This document shows, in pieces, positions 37,413 through 45,922 of a stretch of 64,000 nucleotides of DNA; the stretch's first letter is position 1, and each line of letters opens with the position of its first letter. The DNA lies in NCBI GenBank assembly GCA_946186575.1, contig CAMHNO010000009.1, forward strand, positions 1-64,000, in the 5' to 3' direction. A model generated the notes under the pieces. That model was not told the DNA's origin and searched no databases. It saw only the letters and a list, made by a program, of their open reading frames with translations. The DNA comes from an uncultured Prevotellaceae bacterium. Its GTDB lineage: Bacteria; Bacteroidota; Bacteroidia; Bacteroidales; Muribaculaceae. Both the position numbers and the translations under genes were made by a program.

Positions 37413-38393
37413 TCAGTAGCTGTATATCACGTTGGCCACAGTTTGGCCCACTGCTTTGAGCACATCGGAGTCGATCCAGTGCAAGGTGTCGTCGGTGGTG
37501 TGCCAGCCGGCAAAGAATCCGGTGTCGCTATCGCTGCGTGTGTCGATGATGTCGATGCACTTGATTCCCATGCGGTTAACGATGATGTGGTCGTCGGTGA
37601 TGGCACCGCCCAGGTTGTTGTCGAAGTAGGAGCTGTAGCCGCTCTTTTGAGCTATGTCCCACACCTCGTTGACCACCGATGATGCAAATTGCATAGACAT
37701 GACCTCCTTGCTGAATTTGGCGCCCTTGGCTCCCACCATGTCGAGCAGGATGCCATAGCGTGGCGAGTAGTCCTCGACGTGCGGGTTGCTTGCCCAGAAC
37801 TGAGTGCCCAGTGCCCATGAGTCCTCGTCGTCGTTTTGCCCCCAGTCCTCGGCATCTACAAGCAGGATGTCGACCCCGATGTTGGGCTTCTTGTCCTTCA
37901 TCTGCCGAGCAAGTTCAAGCAGCACAGCCACTCCGCTGGCAGCGTCGTTGGCTCCCATCACAGGCTCTTTGTGCTTGGCTGGGTCAGGGTCATTGTCGGC
38001 CCAGGGACGGCAGTCCCAGTGTGCCAGCAGCAAAATGCGGTCGTTAGCTTCGGGATTGAAGGAACCCACAAAATTCTTGATATTCAGTTTTTTATTGTCG
38101 AATGTGGTGACTGTGCCCTCTTGCACAATGGTTGTGTCGCACGACTGCCTGAGTTGCTGTTCCAGCCAAGAGGCACACTTGCTGTGAGCTGGCGTGCCGG
38201 GCACTCTTGGCCCAAAGTCGCACTGCGCCTCGACCAGGTTGAAAGCCTTGTTGCCGTCGAAGGTGATCACTTGCTTAACGTCGTTGTCGTCGCTATTGAC
38301 GCTGGCAGAATTCGTTGACTGCTGTGGCTTGCAGCTGGCGCAACCAACCATCACACCAGCAATCAATAGCAATAAAAACTTAGAAAATCGCAT
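37413..38393 (-). CDS. M28-family peptidase, glutaminyl cyclase-like
   Basis: 326 residues. Probable lipoprotein (GVMVGCASC at residues 13-21). Bacteroidetes members of this M28 subgroup act as glutaminyl-peptide cyclotransferases, converting N-terminal Gln to pyroglutamate on exported proteins, which many lipid-anchored and secreted proteins of this phylum need. Motifs: LLLAHWDCRPWADND, GANDAASGVAVLLELA and VDAEDWG, giving the zinc-binding D/E and a further H near the end (GWHTTDDTLHWID). It lies between nadB and the flippase gene, 33 bases before the latter; the position is probably incidental. Confidence 0.85.
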   Translation of the reverse strand: MRFSKFLLLLIAGVMVGCASCKPQQSTNSASVNSDDNDVKQVITFDGNKAFNLVEAQCDFGPRVPGTPAHSKCASWLEQQLRQSCDTTIVQEGTVTTFDNKKLNIKNFVGSFNPEANDRILLLAHWDCRPWADNDPDPAKHKEPVMGANDAASGVAVLLELARQMKDKKPNIGVDILLVDAEDWGQNDDEDSWALGTQFWASNPHVEDYSPRYGILLDMVGAKGAKFSKEVMSMQFASSVVNEVWDIAQKSGYSSYFDNNLGGAITDDHIIVNRMGIKCIDIIDTRSDSDTGFFAGWHTTDDTLHWIDSDVLKAVGQTVANVIYSY

Positions 38394-38398
38394 ATTGA

Positions 38399-38429
38399 TT
38401 TAAAACTTTATCACTTAACTACTTAATAC
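38399..38429 (-). repeat. Degenerate octamer repeat upstream of the QC-like gene
   Basis: On the minus strand: GTATTAA, GTAGTTAA, GTGATAAA, GTTTTAAA. Roughly 8-base units fill the gap after the nadB stop and end 5 bases before the start codon. Confidence 0.65.
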
Positions 38430-40022
38430 TTACAGCTTGAGATCCTCCTCGTTCTTGGGCTTGGGAGGGTAGTCGACGGTGTAGTGCAGGCCGCGCGACT
38501 CTTTGCGCTCCTTAGCTTGGCGCATGATCAGGTAGCCCACATTGATAATGTTACGCAGTTCGCAGATGCGGCGGCTCACGGTGCTCTCCTTGAAGAGTTT
38601 CTCTGTTTCCTGATAAAGGATGTCGAGGCGGTTCCAGGCACGGTCGAGGCGCAGGTTGCTTCGCACGATACCCACATAGGCACTCATGATCTCGCCCACT
38701 TCCTTCTCGCTCTGGCTGATGAGCACCATCTCCTCGGGGTGCTGAGTTCCCTTGTCGTTCCAGGCGGGGATGTCGGTGCGGTAGTCGTAGTGGTTGCGGC
38801 AAGCGATGGCATGATGAGCGGCAGCATCGGCATAGACCACAGCCTCGATGAGCGAGTTGCTGGCCAGGCGGTTGCCGCCATGCAAGCCAGTGCAAGAGCA
38901 TTCGCCCACGGCATATAGCCTCTCGATCGACGAGCAGGCGTTGAGGTCTACCTTGATGCCTCCACACAAGTAGTGGGCGGCAGGAGCCACGGGGATGTAG
39001 TCCTTGGTGATGTCGATGCCTATCTCGAGGCAGTGCTTGTAGATGTTGGGGAAGTGGTGCTTAGTTTCGTCGGCGTCTTTGTGAGTCACGTCGAGGAACA
39101 CATGATCCTCGCCTCGCTGCTTCATCTCGCTGTCGATGGCACGCGCCACCACGTCGCGTGGAGCGAGCGAGAGGCGTGGGTCGTACTTGTGCATAAACTC
39201 CTCGCCGGCAAGGTTGCGCAGCACACCGCCGTAGCCACGCATCGCCTCGGTGATGAGGAAGGCGGGACGGTCGCCCGGGTGGTAGAGAGCAGTGGGGTGG
39301 AACTGGATGAACTCCATGTCCTGCACAGTGCCCTTAGCGCGGTAGACCATGGCTATACCGTCGCCAGTGGCGATGAGCGGATTGGTAGTGGTGTGATACA
39401 CTGCGCCGCAGCCGCCAGTGGCCATGAGCGTGAGGCGCGACAGGAATGTGTCGACCTTGCCAGTTTTTTGGTTGAGCACGTAGGCTCCGTAGCACTGAAT
39501 GTCGGGAGTGCGACGGGTCACTATTCGGCCCAGGTGGTGCTGAGTGAGGATTTCGACAGCAAAGTGGTTGTCGAAGATGTCGATGTTGTCGTGGGCTTTC
39601 ACGGCTTCGACGAGCGACTGCTGGATTTCGTGTCCGGTGTTGTCGGCATGATGCAGAATCCGGAACTCACTGTGCCCTCCCTCGCGGTGCAGGTCGAAGT
39701 CGCCCTTCTCGTTCTTGTCGAAGTCTACTCCCCAGTCGATGAGCGCCTTGATTTGCTCTGGGGCATTAGTCACCACTTGTTTCACTGCCTCAGGATCGCT
39801 CAGCCAGTCGCCGGCAACCATGGTGTCGTGAATGTGCTTCTCAAAATTGTCCACTTCGAGGTTGGTGACGCTTGCCACTCCGCCTTGCGCGAGGTCGGTG
39901 TTGGCCTCATCAAGGCTTGTCTTGCACACGAGAGCCACCTTTCCAGTGCCAGCCACTTTAAGGGCAAAACTCATTCCGGCCACTCCTGAGCCAATTATCA
40001 GGTAGTCATATTTGTAAGTCAT
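38430..40022 (-). CDS. nadB: L-aspartate oxidase
   Basis: 530 residues. First step of NAD biosynthesis from aspartate: oxidation to iminoaspartate with FAD. N-terminal dinucleotide motif YDYLIIGSGVAGMSFALKVA, substrate-region motifs REGGHSEFRILHHADNTG and FHPTALYHPG, and ECSCTGLHGGNRLASNSLIEA near the end of the FAD domain. The C-terminal helical domain is complete. No nadA or nadC is seen in the window. It shares a strand with the penicillin-binding protein gene, 37 bases away. Confidence 0.96.
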   Translation of the reverse strand: MTYKYDYLIIGSGVAGMSFALKVAGTGKVALVCKTSLDEANTDLAQGGVASVTNLEVDNFEKHIHDTMVAGDWLSDPEAVKQVVTNAPEQIKALIDWGVDFDKNEKGDFDLHREGGHSEFRILHHADNTGHEIQQSLVEAVKAHDNIDIFDNHFAVEILTQHHLGRIVTRRTPDIQCYGAYVLNQKTGKVDTFLSRLTLMATGGCGAVYHTTTNPLIATGDGIAMVYRAKGTVQDMEFIQFHPTALYHPGDRPAFLITEAMRGYGGVLRNLAGEEFMHKYDPRLSLAPRDVVARAIDSEMKQRGEDHVFLDVTHKDADETKHHFPNIYKHCLEIGIDITKDYIPVAPAAHYLCGGIKVDLNACSSIERLYAVGECSCTGLHGGNRLASNSLIEAVVYADAAAHHAIACRNHYDYRTDIPAWNDKGTQHPEEMVLISQSEKEVGEIMSAYVGIVRSNLRLDRAWNRLDILYQETEKLFKESTVSRRICELRNIINVGYLIMRQAKERKESRGLHYTVDYPPKPKNEEDLKL

Positions 40023-40059
40023 AAAAAATATCTTGTTTTAATTGTGTGTTTGTTGTGTC

Positions 40060-42627
40060 TTACTTGTTCACAGGTTGTGGAGAGCTGAAAGATTTCTTCA
40101 CCCGATTGTCTATATCTGGATTGATGGGAGGCTGCTCTTCGGGTTTCTTTTCTTCGGTCTTGCCGTTGATGTCCTCATTGACGATATCCTTCATCGATTT
40201 GGGACTGCCGTCGGCCGAGTTCTGGTTGGGCAGACTGTCGTTATAAGGCTGATAGGAATCGTGGGCAATGGAGTCGCTCTCGTTGTTGCTTGGTCCCACG
40301 GCATTGCTGCATGACATGATGTAGCGGTCGAGCTCATGGTCGGCGGGGAAATTGCGGCGTAGCCGTGCGAAGTTGCGGTCGGCAGTCACCTTCTGCAAGA
40401 AGAGTCCCACTATGGGCAGTGCTGCCTTTCCTCCTTGTCCTTGAGCCGAGCGGAAATGAATCTGGCGATAGGCGCCTCCCACCCAAGTGCCACACACCAG
40501 GTCGGGGGTGATGGCCACAAACCATGCATCGGTGAAGTTGTCGCTTGTGCCTGTCTTGCCACCAATGTCCATGCCGTTAACATAGTTGTTGAGTGCGGCA
40601 CCAGTGCCACCGGCGTCGGAGCACACTGCCTCGAGCATCTTGCGCATGCTGTAGGCTTGGTTGTGCGACATTGCTCGGTTGGGGTCTTCTTGTGCCCGGC
40701 TGTTGTAGATTTCTTCTTCCTCTCCCTTCTTGTTGGTCTTGACGATGCGAGTTACGAGCACCGGTTTTTTGGGTTGCCCGTCGTTGACCACGGTTCCATA
40801 GCAGTTGACTAGTTCCAGGAGGTTCACGTCGCTCGAGCCTAAGCACAACGATGGAGTTTCGTCGAGCGTCGACTTGATGCCCATGTCGTAGGCCGTCTGT
40901 GCCACTCGCTTGATGCCCACATCGTTGCCCACTTTCACGGCAATGATGTTGTTGCTGCGTGCCAGAGCTGCACGCATGGTCATGCTGCTATTAGTGAATC
41001 GGCCACTGGCATTTTGGGGCTCCCATAGCTTAGACTGCCCGGTCTTTTTGTCGGTGTCCATGAGCGGCGTGGCGAGTGGCGAGTCCATGTACTGGTCACA
41101 CACCCTGCGCCCGTCGATGATGGCAGCGCTGTAGACAAAGAGCTTGAACGTGCTGCCTGGCTGGTGAGCGGCCCTCACGTTGTCGTATTGCCATGTCTTG
41201 TAGTCAACATCGCCCACCCATGCCTTCACTTCGCCTGTGTGCGGGTCCATGGCGATGAAGCCACAGTGCATCTTGTGCAGCATGTGCTTGATGGAGTCGA
41301 CCGAGCTCATAGTTGCCTCGTGATAACGATTCTTGCTATAGTCAAAGAGCTTGACACCGCTATGCTTTTTGTTCATGTAGAATAGCACCGAGTCGATGTT
41401 CTCATCATATTTTGCCATGAGCTGCTTGTAGACATCGCTGCGCTCGATTTTGTCGTCGATGAAGCCCGCGATTTCGTTGCCTTTGTCGTCAACCCAGCAA
41501 GGGCGGTCGCCCCACTCGCGGTCGAAGTTTTGTTGCACCACCCGCATTTGCTGCCACACTGCCTGTTCGGCATGGTGCTGCATGCGAGTGTCGATAGTGG
41601 TGTAAATCTTGAGTCCGTCGCGGTAGAAGTCCACGTCGTTGTCGTCGCACCAGTCACGCATCTCCTCGGCCAGTGCGTTGAGGAAATAGGGGCACTCGTT
41701 GTTGTTCTCGGTCTCAGGAGTGTATTTCAAGTGAAGTTTGCGCTTTGACAACTTGTTGTACTGTGCCTGAGTGATGTCGTTGTGAACCAGAGCGTTGTTG
41801 AGCACTGTGTTTCGTCTTTCGAGGCATCGCTTGGGATTGTTGCGCGGGTTGTAGATTGAGGTGCCCTTGAGTATGCCCACGAGCATGGCGCTCTGCTCTA
41901 TCTTGAGTTTGTCGGGGGTGGTGTTGAAATAGGTTTTTGCAGCAGTCTTGATGCCAAATGCCTGGTTGCCAAAGTCGACCGTGTTGGCATACATTTCAAG
42001 AATTCTCTGCTTGTCATAGAAAATCTCAATTTCGGTGGCGAGAATCCACTCCTTTACCTTGGTTATCACCATTCTCACTCCCGGGATGTGGCATAGCAGG
42101 CCACCAGTGTAGGTGCGAGTGCGCATCTTGAACATGTTCTTCACCAGCTGTTGCGTGATGGTCGATGCTCCGCGAGCTCGCCTGTGCACCACAAAATCCT
42201 TGGCGGCTCCCGCCATGCCGTGCAGGTCAATGCCCCAGTGACTGTAGAATCGCTCGTCCTCGGTGTCGATGAGGAGCTTGAAGAACATGGTGTCGATTTC
42301 TTCATATTTCACCGGAGTGCGGTTTTCCTTGAATAGCTTGCCAATTTGCTTGCCGTCGCAGCTGTAGACGTAGGAAGCGTTATATGGCCTTGGCTCCATG
42401 ATTTCGAACAATGATGGCGACTTGCCAAAGAGCCACAGGAAATTCATGTTCACGGCAACAAGAGTGAGCACGATGGTGACAAAAAGAGTGGCCATGGCAT
42501 ACAATCCCTTCACATACCATGGCTTGCCGGCATAGAGCCGCTTGTACCATGCGTTGAAGCGCTTGTAGCGCTGCTTTGCGGCATGGAATGTGTCGCCTAT
42601 TTTCTGCCAGATGCTTATGTTTGCCAT
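40060..42627 (-). CDS. Class A penicillin-binding protein 1A (bifunctional)
   Basis: 855 residues. One membrane helix near the start (ATLFVTIVLTLVAVNMNFLW). The glycosyltransferase domain has EDERFYSHWGIDLHGMAGA and RGASTITQQLVKNMF. The transpeptidase domain has the SxxK site in QPGSTFKLF, the SxN site in RSNNIIAVK and the KTG site in GGKTGTSDNFTDAWF. It polymerises and cross-links peptidoglycan. The last ~80 residues are a polar low-complexity tail. The ATG at 42627 is preferred: the longer frame would start at a TTG located inside the -7 promoter element. It heads the minus-strand run that continues through nadB to the wzy-like gene. Confidence 0.95.
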   Translation of the reverse strand: MANISIWQKIGDTFHAAKQRYKRFNAWYKRLYAGKPWYVKGLYAMATLFVTIVLTLVAVNMNFLWLFGKSPSLFEIMEPRPYNASYVYSCDGKQIGKLFKENRTPVKYEEIDTMFFKLLIDTEDERFYSHWGIDLHGMAGAAKDFVVHRRARGASTITQQLVKNMFKMRTRTYTGGLLCHIPGVRMVITKVKEWILATEIEIFYDKQRILEMYANTVDFGNQAFGIKTAAKTYFNTTPDKLKIEQSAMLVGILKGTSIYNPRNNPKRCLERRNTVLNNALVHNDITQAQYNKLSKRKLHLKYTPETENNNECPYFLNALAEEMRDWCDDNDVDFYRDGLKIYTTIDTRMQHHAEQAVWQQMRVVQQNFDREWGDRPCWVDDKGNEIAGFIDDKIERSDVYKQLMAKYDENIDSVLFYMNKKHSGVKLFDYSKNRYHEATMSSVDSIKHMLHKMHCGFIAMDPHTGEVKAWVGDVDYKTWQYDNVRAAHQPGSTFKLFVYSAAIIDGRRVCDQYMDSPLATPLMDTDKKTGQSKLWEPQNASGRFTNSSMTMRAALARSNNIIAVKVGNDVGIKRVAQTAYDMGIKSTLDETPSLCLGSSDVNLLELVNCYGTVVNDGQPKKPVLVTRIVKTNKKGEEEEIYNSRAQEDPNRAMSHNQAYSMRKMLEAVCSDAGGTGAALNNYVNGMDIGGKTGTSDNFTDAWFVAITPDLVCGTWVGGAYRQIHFRSAQGQGGKAALPIVGLFLQKVTADRNFARLRRNFPADHELDRYIMSCSNAVGPSNNESDSIAHDSYQPYNDSLPNQNSADGSPKSMKDIVNEDINGKTEEKKPEEQPPINPDIDNRVKKSFSSPQPVNK

Positions 42628-42660
42628 TGTTAAACTTTTGCGATGTTCAGTACCAAACTG

Positions 42661-42668
42661 CAAAATTA
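42661..42668 (-). promoter_or_regulatory. -7 promoter element of the penicillin-binding protein operon
   Basis: Minus strand TAATTTTG matches TAnnTTTG, about 33 bases before the chosen ATG. The remaining gap up to 42824 holds imperfect TTTATGG/GGCTCA repeats and nothing else recognised. Confidence 0.5.
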
Positions 42669-42824
42669 GTAAATTACTCTTAGTAAGCTACCAAAAAAAA
42701 CTTAAAAAAGCCTTATAGCCTTTGTTTTTATGGCTCATTTATGGATTTATGGCTCAATGGCACTTAATGGAGCACTGAAAAAGGGGAGTTGAGTGGCAAC
42801 CAGTTGTTTTCGCAAGTGCTAACG

Positions 42825-43433
42825 TTAAGCTTTGTGTGGCATGAATCGCTTGATGTAGCTCGTCTTAAATGCCCAGCAGGTGTTTTGTTCCATCTTTAAT
42901 GGTATGGGTGCTAAGTTCTTGGCCTCGACATTGGTACGCCCCATAGTGATCATGCCGTACACCCGCCCGTCGTTGTCGAAGGCTGGACATCCGCTGCATC
43001 CGTGAGTGATGTGCTCTACTGTGGCAAGGCGCTGATATCCGGCCAAGTCAGGGTCTTTGATTACGAGCCCTTGGGTGACTACTTGTTCCAGACCTCTGGG
43101 CTTCATCTGCCAGCACACGATATTGAGCGAGTCGTTGGGCTGGGCATCGGCATCAGACAGCGACAGCTGACTCTTGAGGCCAGGTAGTGGATACATGGCA
43201 ATGTCGTAGCCGGTGCGGTCGTCGGAGGGTAATTGCTTGGGAATCCACTCGTCGAAGAGTAGGGGGTGATAGTCGGCACCATTGCGCACGTAGTAGGTGC
43301 TTGGCGAGAGAAGCACATGCCCGGCAGTCACAAGGTAGTCATTGATGACGAAGGCTGTGCCTGCAAACGAGCGTGGGTCGCCATAGCGGCGGAAGAGGGG
43401 CATTACATAAGGGTATATTTCGTCGTCTATCAT
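42825..43433 (-). CDS. Trypsin-like serine protease, no signal peptide
   Basis: 202 residues. Chymotrypsin-fold triad: His in YLVTAGHVLL, Asp in GYDIAMYPL, Ser in THGCSGCPAFDNDGRVYG (the GxSGxP site, with cysteines around the serine). The start MIDDEIYPYVMPLF lacks a signal sequence, so it is predicted to be cytoplasmic, which is unusual for this fold, unless an upstream start was missed. No PDZ domain. It is a short single-domain enzyme, with DegP-type proteins being much longer. Orientation is the same as the permease gene upstream, gap 71 bases. Confidence 0.82.
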   Translation of the reverse strand: MIDDEIYPYVMPLFRRYGDPRSFAGTAFVINDYLVTAGHVLLSPSTYYVRNGADYHPLLFDEWIPKQLPSDDRTGYDIAMYPLPGLKSQLSLSDADAQPNDSLNIVCWQMKPRGLEQVVTQGLVIKDPDLAGYQRLATVEHITHGCSGCPAFDNDGRVYGMITMGRTNVEAKNLAPIPLKMEQNTCWAFKTSYIKRFMPHKA

Positions 43434-43504
43434 TGAATTTGCGTGTTTCTATTAGTGTAAATTCCCGAGATGCAAATTCTATGCCAAAAAGCGGCGACCG
43501 TGGC

Positions 43505-44725
43505 TCATCGCAGTCGTCGCCGCATGATGGTGCTGGTCACAAGCGAGGTGACAAAGCCAATAGCTGCCACGAGCAGTAGCACCGTCAGGATGTCGGTCCA
43601 CACCACGTGCACGGGATAGGCGTTGACAATCACCTGAGTGGGGTCGGCACTGAGCTTGAGCCACCCGAAGGTTTGCTGCCCCAAGCACAGCACCAGTCCA
43701 ATGAAGATGCCCACCACCGCGCCCAGCATGGTGATGAACCACCCCTCGGCCACAAAGATGCGTGTGATTTGCTGGCGACTGGCACCCAGATTCTGGAAGG
43801 TGGCAATGCTCTCGTCTTTCTCGATAATGAGCAGCGACAGGGTGCTGATGACGTTGAAGGTGGCAATAATCATGATGAATGCCAGCAGCAAGAAGGTGAC
43901 CCACTTCTCCACATTTACCATGCGGAACGACTCGGCTTGCTGCATGAGGCGGTTTTTTACTTGATAGTTGGGTCCAAGCATGTGCTCAAGCTCGTGCATG
44001 ACGGCCTTCTCTTGAGCCTGAGGTTTTAGTTTGAGTTCGACTTGAGTGGCTTCGCTCTCATATTCAAAGAGATTGCGGGCAAAGTCGAGCGGCACTATGA
44101 TAAGGTCCTGGTCGTAGTTGGCCTGTTGCACCTGAAACACCGCCGAGACAAAGAGCGAGTCGCTCATGAATGCGTCGATGGGGTTGGCAACGTTCACTCG
44201 ACCCACACGCTTTGGGGCATAGACTTGAAGCATGCGCAGGCTGCCAGGCATGAGTCGCAGGTTGGTGGCTGGCCCCACTCCCACTACGGCAAAGTTCGAC
44301 ACATCGTCTTTGAGGGTATAGTTGCCGTCGATGATAGTGCTGTCGATGGAGTTGAGCTCGTGATAGTTGACAGGAACGCCCTTGAGCCTCACGGGCATCT
44401 GGTATTGTGAGAAGACAGCCAGCGCTTGGTCTTCGAGCACTGGCATGGCCATGTCAACGCCTTGCAGCTTGGTCACGGCGGCTATCACGCTGTCGGCATT
44501 GGCAATGGTTTTGCCATGCGAAGGCACAATGGCAACCTGCGGGTCGAGTTTTGCCAGCCTGCCCTGAATCACGTCGCTAAAGCCATTAAACACACTCAGC
44601 ACACACACCAGTGCGGCAGTGGTCACCACCACCCCGCAAATCGAGATGATGGAGATGATGTTAACCGCATTGTGAGCCTTCTTAGACTTCAGGTAGCGGA
44701 GCGCTATTTTCAATGGCAATGACAC
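43505..44725 (-). CDS. LolC/LolE-like ABC transporter permease
   Basis: 406 residues. N-terminal helix with ALRYLKSKKAHNAVNIISIISICGVVVTTAALVCVLSVFNGF, a periplasmic MacB-like domain (about 45-255), then three C-terminal helices forming the FtsX-like region (MIIATFNVISTLSLLIIEK and GASRQQITRIFVAEGWFITMLGAVVGIFIGL). Lol permeases release lipoproteins from the inner membrane for transport to the outer membrane; the ATPase LolD is not in the window. Translation starts at a GTG (44725). Heptamer repeats lie directly upstream. Gene order rbfA-lolE-like is shared by many Bacteroidetes (from memory). Confidence 0.88.
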   Translation of the reverse strand: MSLPLKIALRYLKSKKAHNAVNIISIISICGVVVTTAALVCVLSVFNGFSDVIQGRLAKLDPQVAIVPSHGKTIANADSVIAAVTKLQGVDMAMPVLEDQALAVFSQYQMPVRLKGVPVNYHELNSIDSTIIDGNYTLKDDVSNFAVVGVGPATNLRLMPGSLRMLQVYAPKRVGRVNVANPIDAFMSDSLFVSAVFQVQQANYDQDLIIVPLDFARNLFEYESEATQVELKLKPQAQEKAVMHELEHMLGPNYQVKNRLMQQAESFRMVNVEKWVTFLLLAFIMIIATFNVISTLSLLIIEKDESIATFQNLGASRQQITRIFVAEGWFITMLGAVVGIFIGLVLCLGQQTFGWLKLSADPTQVIVNAYPVHVVWTDILTVLLLVAAIGFVTSLVTSTIMRRRLR

Positions 44726-44732
44726 GGTGTTA

Positions 44733-44767
44733 AGAAGTAAGAAGTAAGAAGTAGGAAGTAAGAAGTA
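44733..44767. repeat. Heptamer tandem repeat upstream of the LolE-like gene
   Basis: Five 7-base units on the plus strand: AGAAGTA three times, GGAAGTA, AGAAGTA. They begin 7 bases before the GTG start codon (minus-strand direction). Confidence 0.95.
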
Positions 44768-44858
44768 AGTGTTTGGTGTTAAGTGTGCGGCTGGGGCGCA
44801 TGAATGGTGGAAGATGATTTGCGTTTCACATTCCTTGTGCTCACCTTGTGCTCAGGTT

Positions 44859-45194
44859 TTACTTCTTGAGCAGCTCGTCGATGTGCTCGATGTAGTCGAG
44901 AGAGTCGTCGACGTAGAACACCAGTTCAGGCGTCTTGCGCAGTTGGTTGCGCACGCGCTGAGCCAGAGCATAGCGAATTGTCTTCACGTTCTTGTTCACA
45001 CCATCAACTATTTCCTGTGCTCGTTCGCTTGGGAACACGCTCAAATGCACACGGGCAATGCTCAAGTCGGGCGACACACGCACGTTGCTCACTGTCACGA
45101 GCACACCGCGCATCTTGGCAGTGTCCTCGCGAAAAATCTCACTCAGGTCTTTCTGTATCTGTCGTTGTATCTTCTGTATTCTTGTTGATTCCAT
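44859..45194 (-). CDS. rbfA: Ribosome-binding factor A
   Basis: 111 residues, the usual length. Starts MESTRIQKIQRQIQKDLSEIFRED and contains a KH-like fold with VTVSNVRVSPDLSIARVHLSVFPSE; ends with the conserved region QLRKTPELVFYVDDSLDYIEHI. Needed for 16S rRNA 5'-end maturation and for 30S assembly, especially in the cold. The toxin gene upstream stops 14 bases before its ATG, so it may be co-transcribed with the toxin-antitoxin pair. Confidence 0.95.
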   Translation of the reverse strand: MESTRIQKIQRQIQKDLSEIFREDTAKMRGVLVTVSNVRVSPDLSIARVHLSVFPSERAQEIVDGVNKNVKTIRYALAQRVRNQLRKTPELVFYVDDSLDYIEHIDELLKK

Positions 45195-45208
45195 AAATGT
45201 TTAATATT

Positions 45209-45475
45209 TTATTCGTAGTGTCCAAATGCCGAAACGACTAATACTTCCACAATACCATCATCTATGCGATAAATAATTCTATGTTCTTTAGATAGGCGTC
45301 TTGACCATGTTTCTTGAGCATAGTGTTTTAAACGCTCAACCTTTCCGGTCCCAGAGCGTGGATGTTCTTTTAGTTCTGGCAATAATTTAATTAATTTTTT
45401 GAGAGCTTCAGGACTTTTGTTCTGCAGTTTTATTACGTCTCTTTGAGCTTCAGCCGAAAATTTTATTGAATACAT
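45209..45475 (-). CDS. Txe/YoeB-family mRNA interferase toxin
   Basis: 88 residues. Family signature: ...GKVERLKHYAQETWSRRLSKEHRIIYRIDD...SAFGHYE. By analogy with E. coli YoeB the catalytic residues are the Glu in GKVERLKH, the Arg in WSRRL and the His in GHYE. The toxin cuts mRNA at the ribosomal A site and stops translation. It overlaps the antitoxin gene by 13 bases. AT-rich, unlike rbfA downstream, which suggests acquisition. Confidence 0.92.
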   Translation of the reverse strand: MYSIKFSAEAQRDVIKLQNKSPEALKKLIKLLPELKEHPRSGTGKVERLKHYAQETWSRRLSKEHRIIYRIDDGIVEVLVVSAFGHYE

Positions 45476-45732
45476 AGCATTCTATTTACAAATTCTTCGG
45501 CCGATTCATTTTCTCCCATCTCTATAAAATCACCATTTTTTAATTGTTCCATTGAGATGTTTATTTTTTTGTCAAGTTCTTCCATGCTGTAGACGGAGTC
45601 GTCCTTTGTCACGGGAGTTATCTTGAAGCTACCGTGGTCGCGCGACTTGATTATAACGTCCTCACCGTTGCGGGCTTGGTTGAGGTAGCGACCCTGGTTG
45701 GCGCGAAAATCGCGAGTGCTTACTATTATCAT
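45463..45732 (-). CDS. Phd/YefM-family antitoxin
   Basis: 89 residues. N-terminal Phd/YefM DNA-binding fold: STRDFRANQGRYLNQARNGEDVIIKSRDHGSFKITPVT. The C-terminal helix (SMEELDKKINISMEQLKNGDFIEMGENESAEEFVNRM) is the part expected to wrap the toxin. It would neutralise the YoeB-like toxin and repress its own promoter. First gene of the pair, as usual. A -7 element lies about 40 bases upstream. Confidence 0.92.
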   Translation of the reverse strand: MIIVSTRDFRANQGRYLNQARNGEDVIIKSRDHGSFKITPVTKDDSVYSMEELDKKINISMEQLKNGDFIEMGENESAEEFVNRMLCIQ

Positions 45733-45770
45733 AATATAGAAAAATTTAATACAACATCGTTATCACCTCG

Positions 45771-45778
45771 CAAAGATA
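45771..45778 (-). promoter_or_regulatory. -7 promoter element of the toxin-antitoxin operon
   Basis: Minus strand TATCTTTG matches TAnnTTTG. It lies in the gap 45733-45922. No clear operator palindrome was found. Confidence 0.5.
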
Positions 45779-45922
45779 ATACATTTTCATGTAATGTGTA
45801 CCAAAATGGCGCACATTATTGATTTATTTAGTTTTTTTTGTGATTTTCCGTGTTTTTTAATGAGAAGTTTTTGGTGGTTTATTGCTAATAATGAGAAATA
45901 TACACAATAAAAAGGAGTGGTG

